This document shows, one piece after another, positions 58,090-64,000 of a DNA stretch of 64,000 nt. Each line of letters begins with the position of its first letter. Position 1 is the first letter of the stretch. This DNA comes from Acholoe squamosa (taxonomy: Eukaryota > Annelida > Polychaeta > Phyllodocida > Polynoidae), in the NCBI GenBank assembly GCA_949317995.1, contig OX439047.1, positions 35,998,950-36,062,949 on the forward strand. The letters are read 5' to 3'. A model generated the notes under the pieces. The model saw nothing but the letters and a program-made list of their open reading frames with translations. It had not been told where the DNA came from and made no database searches. A program made the position numbers and the translations under genes.

Positions 58090-60660
58090 GCCGTAGTCTG
58101 GTATTTAATCAGATTAGAAAATTTAGCCATATGAATGTATACAGCTATCTTGGCTTACTGGTAGGATAAATTTACAAAAGAACTGGTTCTAGCCTAGTAG
58201 AATTTGATTGAGCTGAAATCGGAGAATTCACACTGAGAATATTCTAGTCTAATAGATTGGAATGCCCTCCCTGATTCTCCTGTCCGACTAAAGCCTGCTT
58301 CGGGGCAGCAAAGGGATAGGTCTGCTTCATTTAAATTGTAGTGCTGGATTGGTGGGCCCTGGGGACTTACATCTAAACCTTGCTCATTGCCGAGTCTACT
58401 CAGGTATCACCTACTACAAAATCTTCCACTCCCAGCATCCTCCACGCCTTATCTCCTACGCCTCCTTTCGGCAGTGGCCAGAAGGCGATAGGATTCCAGG
58501 GGAGAAATAATTAGCATGGGATGCACAGGGGAGAGAGAGTGGAAGAGGGCTTAGGGGGAAATATATTGATTGTTTTTAGCCTGAGGAGAGTAAGAGAGGC
58601 AGGGTGGATCAGGAACCCGAATGGATGTGTCCTATGAAGGCCACTGTATTGAATGGCAATTCAGGGGCTGTGGTAGGAAGGCGAGGTGGGGCCGGGTGAC
58701 CTCACCCTTGCAGGAAGAGCCTCTGGGTCCTTTTTGGATAATGAGCCAGAGCATTGAAGGTTGGGACCAGAGCCAATACATTTAAAATGCACAGTTTATC
58801 ATTGCAACACTGGTGCCCTTCCTACCCAATAAACCTGGTCCTTAATCACAGCCCCTATTGATGCAATGACAAGGGCAAGACCAATTGAATAGCTAGTTCA
58901 CCAACATCATGCTGTGAGAACACCCTGCTGGTTTAAAGTGTATCTTTGAATTTAACTTGCTACCTGGAAGATTGATTCGCAACTAATCGGGGCTTGATCT
59001 TTATAGGACTAAGTATGGAGGCCTAGTGGAGCCACCATTTTGAATTTCGCTGGTTGAGCTAAAACCTACTGATAAGACATACCATGATGGGTACCTTGTC
59101 CCTGGTTAACACCCGGTTACAGGGACATGCTGGTCTCACCTTATCAGGTCATATCAGTGTGTGTCACCGGAACCAGTTCCAGACCAGCTAGAAAGAAGGT
59201 AAACATACATACGCCAACAGACGGTTTTAAAAGCATAGGCCCAAAAGAGGAAACAGAAAAACAATATAGCACATCAGTGTCCAAATGCATGTGAACACTT
59301 TCTATAAATCACCAGTTCACACTATGCATACAAACATTATATGGCAATTACCTGCCACCATGGAGTACGTAGTAATGGGGTAAATGGCAATATCAATAGA
59401 ATGGCATTCAGCTGAGGAATCTATCTAGGTTCCTCCTAGAATAGAACTGGAGGCAGGTGTGTAGGCGGTCTGGTGGGCAGCTGGTAGGTCGTTAAGCTGA
59501 CTGGGGTTGCTCAGGCACTGCAGAGCCCAGATGCCAACCAGCCCTAATTGTGTGACCTGAGTGAGGGGAAACCAGGCTGCCCACAGTCGGAACCATTCCT
59601 AGTCCAGACCTATTTAGCCATTTAAGGTCCTCATGCTGCCTCCCGATTCATAGTCTTTGGTCAAAATGATGTACAGGTGCGGTGTCGGTGAGTGCCCTAA
59701 CCAGCAGTGTATTTGAGTATCAAGCCGACCAATTGGGAAGGAATCAAACCCCATAGTCTCAGCATGGTATATGAGTGTAGCTCTTGCAAGTTATTTCCCA
59801 GGGCAAAAGGTATGTGTCATGACAATATAATGGCATAGTGATTGTATTGAATCACCCAGCTGCCTTGAAGGTTTATGCCCCGTAGCACTCAGTAGCTGAA
59901 TGCAGCCTCATTTGTGGTCTTTCCTGTTGCACCAAAAAGCTGCTACTTGCATGGGAAGAGTTCTTTCCTGTGGTCTTTTTCCTCCTGACCTTTTTAGCGT
60001 TGGGATTGTGGTATAATTAAGGTAAAATGGGATCGTTATTGTCGTCAGGTTTTAGGTGCTCGTTGTCCTTCCTGGAGCCACGTCGTTCATGTAGCCAGCT
60101 AGCATGTGTACTAACTGCTCCCCCCCCGATTCATATACTACTATATTTTATCAGCCATAATAGTTTAGTGCATTGACAGAAAATTTACTATGTGTAAAAT
60201 TTGTATCTTGAGAGTTGTCACCTAGAACCATTGACCTGAATTATAGTGGCGATAGCAAAACTGATACCAGTTTTCAAGGAGTGATGATTCCGAAAGCACA
60301 ACATAATATTGCCAGCAGTTTTGATGCCTCTATTTGCTGAGGACCATGCATATATTCATTTTGTTTTATTAGTTCCATACGTTTAAGGTACTCACTTCTC
60401 CTGGAGTTCAGATTTCCATGGTACTCACTTCTCCTGTTATTGTCCACTCTTGTATTGGAGGTCTGGGAGGTCAAGTCTTTTTTGGAGTTCCTGTTTTTAT
60501 CTTGGCTTTTTTCCCCACGACCATGTTAGTTCCCTTAGGTCTATAGGCATTCAGAACACATCATAATAGAACCCTTTTTACAAGACCGACCTTTTCTCAG
60601 GACACGACCACTCCTTGCTACCAACCTTCCTTCTCACTGTTAACTGACCCACCCCTCTCT
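58090..60660. other. No confident gene
   Basis: A plus segment before CGGTGTCG|GTGAGT (donor at about 59686) reads ASRFIVFGQNDVQVRC in one frame, with a weak acceptor. It is too short to call. The rest is unique DNA. Confidence 0.35.
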
Positions 60661-60683
60661 TCCCGACATTCCTTTGGGAACCA

Positions 60684-60732
60684 CACGTGACACCCAATGG
60701 TGCTCATGGGACGGTTGCCATGCGCATGCGCA
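60684..60732. promoter_or_regulatory. E-box + CCAAT + NRF1-type promoter cluster
   Basis: CACGTGAC (60684-60691), CCAATGG (60694-60700) and the full NRF1 palindrome TGCGCATGCGCA (60721-60732) lie within 50 bp, next to a GGTTGCCATG half X-box. This is a typical TATA-less core promoter layout. An ATG (about 60789) downstream opens only 28 codons on the plus strand. The gene itself is not visible. Confidence 0.45.
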
Positions 60733-60879
60733 GAGTGGAGGGAGTATGGGCAGTGTAGTCGAGGTACAGGGACATGGACACTGGAAGATGTTGAACATGG
60801 CCGGGTCAGTCAGTTATGTGCCCTTTGATTTCAAATACACAGACATTTCCAGTTATACAAAAGCCCTGACCTGAATGTG

Positions 60880-61430
60880 ACTTATCTGTAAATTATATGT
60901 GTTATAGTACTTAAAAAAATGACGGCATCACATTTGGCACTTTGCACTGCAGAGTCTGAAGACGTATGTAAATATGGCTTAGAGTCACATTTCTGTGTTG
61001 TGTATTGCTCTCGGAAAACTTCTTAGAAACGGGAATATGTCTTCAATTTATCTCTGAATAGGTGCACTATTCAACATTACAACCTCAACGCTGTGTTCAC
61101 CCAATAACGATATCCAGATAAATCGGAATCTGCTAACCCTGTCCATAAAACACCAATTTGTGTCTGGATCCTGACAAAGTGTCATATCAATTTCATCTAA
61201 ATACCTTTAAGTTGTTGTAATATCAGCTTACCAGGTGTGAAAGCGCTGCCTGTCGTCACCTTATGATATATGGATGCAGCACGGAGAACACTATACCCCA
61301 GTCTAACCATAGACCACCCACACGAGACTGCTACCCTGCCACCGCGTGGACAACTCCTAGGCCATATTTCATATACAATATATACCGAGGTAGCAGATTG
61401 CCCAAGGGACGCGGCCATTGCTGAAGCTGA
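60880..61430. other. No supportable gene
   Basis: Open frames on both strands (61197-61418 minus; 61270-61563 plus) overlap. The plus one extends through the GA microsatellite. A minus-strand donor-like CACCTG|GTAAGC near 61230 has no convincing exon. Confidence 0.4.
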
Positions 61431-61432
61431 TT

Positions 61433-61435
<3 letters not shown>

Positions 61436-61488
<53 letters not shown>
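61436..61488 (+). repeat. (GA)n microsatellite
   Basis: About 26 GA dinucleotides. It accounts for the Arg-Glu run in the overlapping open frame. Confidence 0.95.
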
Positions 61489-61491
<3 letters not shown>

Positions 61492-62639
61492 ATGAGAATA
61501 GAAGTTTGTGGTCACAATGAGTTAGTTAGATGTGTAAAAGAGAATTACATGAAAAACAGGTAAGAAACAGGAAGTGACTATTGCTCTATCGCCTGGCTAT
61601 AATTAACAAGTTATAATTAGCCTCACAAGGGAACATGATATAGATGGATGTGGTACATGGTGGAGTTTACACTCACCAATAATAGACATGGCAATACTCT
61701 ATATAGAATATACCTCCCAGGCCCGGTGCCATAGTCTGATTTAGCCCCAAGTGGCAAAGGCACTCTATTCCTAAATGAATCCATTCACACTGATTGGGCT
61801 ATGGGCAATTGACATTTGGGACGGCAACTCTGGGATCGATATAAAAAGGGACTTGAAGGGCAGGCTAGGACCTTGTGCGTGTTGTTGGTGGGGAGATGTG
61901 AACTATAGGGTCACTTCATCTGGGCGTGGCTTTCACCTGGTTCTGATTGCCTGCCCGTATAGGCATGTAAAGATAAAAGCGATATTGAATTGAGAGTCTT
62001 TTACAAGAAATAGGCAAGACTGATTGAAGGGAAGAGAACGATTATGGAAGGGCAAAGGAAGTGCATAGAAATGCGATGTGCTTGAAGAGAGGAAATATTG
62101 CGAGGCATCCAAACAGTTTATAAGTGGGGAATGGCAATATTTTAGATAAGCTATCTGGGCCACTGCAGTGGAATGACACTTGCAATGGGACACTTATAAG
62201 GATGACATCTAAAATCAGATCAGGATATCATATCCAAAGAACATGCAGTTGGAAGCTTTACAAAATGGCATGATATAACAAAAACATAGACTAGAGCAAG
62301 ATGGTCAATATTGGCAACACTGATAGGATGCCCGGAGCGACCTTTAGAGAGGAAGAGAGATATTGAGAGATCGTGAGAGAGTCAGAGCCAAACGAGGTAA
62401 ATCCAGCCCCCTGCATGCAATATGATGGGGTCAAGGTCACGTCCACGAGGTCAGGCCATGACAGAGGGTAGCGGCACCTGAGTCCTGTTCTTTGGTCTCC
62501 AGTACCACATCATCCAGCAGGCCTCAGGCCCTCTAACTCTCCCCCTCCATTGCATTGGGGCGTTGGGGCATAGAGGGTTAACCTGCTGCTTTCTTCCTCC
62601 ATGGTGTCCCTCCACCCGTCCTTAACGGCCCTTTCATCT

Positions 62640-62700
62640 CAGCCACACCTGCTGCGGGCGGAAACCATGGAGACGCGCCACGTGCCACAGCCACGTGATT
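62640..62700. promoter_or_regulatory. Paired CACGTG E-boxes in a GC-rich patch
   Basis: CACGTG occurs at 62679-62684 and 62692-62697 within GC-rich DNA (GCTGCGGGCGG). Two E-boxes 13 bp apart suggest a bHLH-ZIP site. No start codon is assigned. Confidence 0.35.
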
Positions 62701-62759
62701 TATGAGGCATTCTCGGTAGTGCCAGAAGGTGTGGGGATGTGGATGGATGGTTTCAGAAT

Positions 62760-62910
62760 TTCAGGGTTGCAGGCTGCATTAATGCATGATGCCAACTGGA
62801 TGTCCTGATGCATGACCACAACCCTGAGGAGGAATTCACCAGGACTGCATGAATGCATCGTGTCAATCCTATATGAAGAGTCAACATAATGCACAAATGT
62901 AGTGTTTGGG
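62760..62910. repeat. GATGCAT-rich patch related to the 5' array
   Basis: TTAATGCATGATGCCA, CTGATGCATGACC and ATGAATGCATCGTG recall the GCATGATGCATTGATGC core of the 38-bp array at 1-258. It may be a dispersed, diverged relative. Confidence 0.3.
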
Positions 62911-62914
62911 ATGC

Positions 62915-63820
62915 ATTTTCCGTGTCATGAAGATCTAGTAACATTTTGTGGCATTGTACATTATATAAAGGGCTAAGAGCTGGAGAGCTAGGGGTGACAG
63001 AGTGGGAACGGTGACGTCCAAGAGGCATTGTAAGCCTGCCTGGACGACTGCCATGTTGATCTCTGACTCTGGCACGGGTATCAAGAATGCCATCACACCA
63101 TCTCTGTAATGCAAGCACTAGTCAGGGCACTTCCCCTTATCCACCTGTCCCCAGCCTCCCATGTATTACAGCAACAAGATATAAAACATGCCACAAAGCC
63201 ATATGAGGTACACAGGCCAGCCCATTTATAAATCCCAATATCCACCCCACTGTCACTGGAGGCATAACTGATCGGCTTCGTCAGGAGGGGTGAAGGAGTG
63301 TAGATCTCCTGGCATAAATATTATCTTTTATTGATTTTGGGATCAGAATAAAGCAGACATGTCCTCCTGGGGACTCACCCATGCATTGGGACCTGACTCA
63401 AAGCATGCATAAACAATGGGATGAGGTAGTAGGATCTTTGATGGTCCGTGCCTTGGGTGAATCAGTTGTAAACGCAATGCAAAGTATGACATACATGCTC
63501 CAAGGGACATGCGATGATATTCTGCACGATGGCATTCATAAAACACTTCAAGAACCAATACTGAAGTGATAAAACAGCTTCAAATAAACTAGCCTTATTG
63601 CAATGAAGTTTGGAGAATTAATTCACCAGAGAAGATTGATGTTATAGAAGGTGTTGAAATAGTTACCATCATTCCCAGAGGCAGCAATGTTGGCCTACAT
63701 AATTCAGGTGTGCAAATAAATTGTTTGCACAGATCCTCACTTCACAGCCCACGAAGCCCTCAAGTGGTCCCTCTCCCCACTCCTCCTGCCCATCATTTAG
63801 TCTCCTGCCCATTCACACAC
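62915..63820. other. No supportable gene
   Basis: Unique sequence with short open frames only. Confidence 0.4.
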
Positions 63821-63826
63821 CCTTAA

Positions 63827-64000
63827 GGTAGGCACACACCAGAGACAAACCAGAGCAGTCAATTAATTACCCGAGGCTCAGTTAAGGGCCTCCCTTTGTT
63901 GACTCTGATTCAGAGAAGAATTTCTTCAGGAGCCCTGCCCTATTTATCTGCCCTGCCATTAGTGCTCAGCACCGCCATGGGCGGCGGCACTGGTGGTGTC
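63827..64000 (+). CDS. Open frame running off the window end
   Basis: After a TAA at 63824-63826 one plus frame stays open for 58 codons to the last base. It includes SGALPYLSALPLVLSTAMGG then GTGGV. A strong acceptor (CTATTTATCTGCCCTGCCATTAG|, exon from 63951) lies inside it. The ATG at 63976 has an ideal context (CACCGCCATGG). So the end of the window may hold either an internal exon or a start codon of a gene lying to the right. The family cannot be named from so little. Confidence 0.3.

Noticed and set aside
61270-61563. 97-codon plus frame with an Arg-Glu run
   Set aside because: Much of it is the GA microsatellite, and there are no splice sites or recognisable domains.
3857-64000. Autonomous transposon proteins (reverse transcriptase, transposase) and viral genes
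   Set aside because: I looked for long frames or familiar catalytic motifs and found none. The mobile DNA here appears entirely non-autonomous.

Overview
This window looks like low-density nuclear DNA from an intron-rich animal, most likely a marine invertebrate. A mollusc or other lophotrochozoan is a guess based on texture: AT-rich background, many small foldback and MITE-like elements, TGACCTT runs, and a SINE-like tail ending in TCAC repeats. There are no long intact ORFs, operons or bacterial signals. Coding capacity appears only as short exons bounded by splice sites, so most genes are partial and most exon calls are tentative.

Layout. 1-2640 is satellite DNA: a 38-bp tandem array, then about 17 copies of a 135-bp unit with a GGATCC in most copies. 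2.6-22 kb is mostly unique non-coding DNA with RFX/X-box-like palindromes (5.96 and 8.5 kb), a CpG-rich promoter-like cluster (11.5-11.7 kb) and a 184-bp MITE (19.65 kb). 22-27.7 kb holds minus-strand exon candidates, ending upstream in the best-supported minus exon (27515-27674): a clean acceptor, an ATG with a signal peptide, and an AAG|GTAAGT donor. Further downstream on the same strand lie a C-type-lectin-like segment (22.1 kb) and a possible Ig-like segment (23.9 kb). A secreted Ig/lectin protein is therefore possible, but the exons cannot be joined from sequence alone.

30.4-32.5 kb is a GC- and CpG-rich island. On its right side is a plus-strand first coding exon (32273-32464) with a signal peptide and a CAG|GTGAGT donor. 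The island thus sits between two divergent secreted-protein genes. No convincing second exon of the plus gene was found.

33-64 kb is rich in non-autonomous mobile DNA. It holds two copies of a CTGGAGGGTC-ended element carrying an AAACGTGCACGTTT-type internal motif (33.06 and 44.10 kb). At 46.88-48.13 kb are two head-to-tail foldback elements whose arms are built of 20-bp repeats. There is also a hairpin element (54.7 kb) and a TA-flanked MITE with arms of about 85 bp (57.8-58.1 kb). Scattered exon candidates occur at 48.9, 49.9-50.1, 52.2, 54.2, 56.4 and 63.8-64.0 kb. Cis-element clusters (E-box, CCAAT, NRF1-type) occur at 60.7 and 62.7 kb. The most distinctive structure is the repeat-armed foldback pair at 46.9-48.1 kb.
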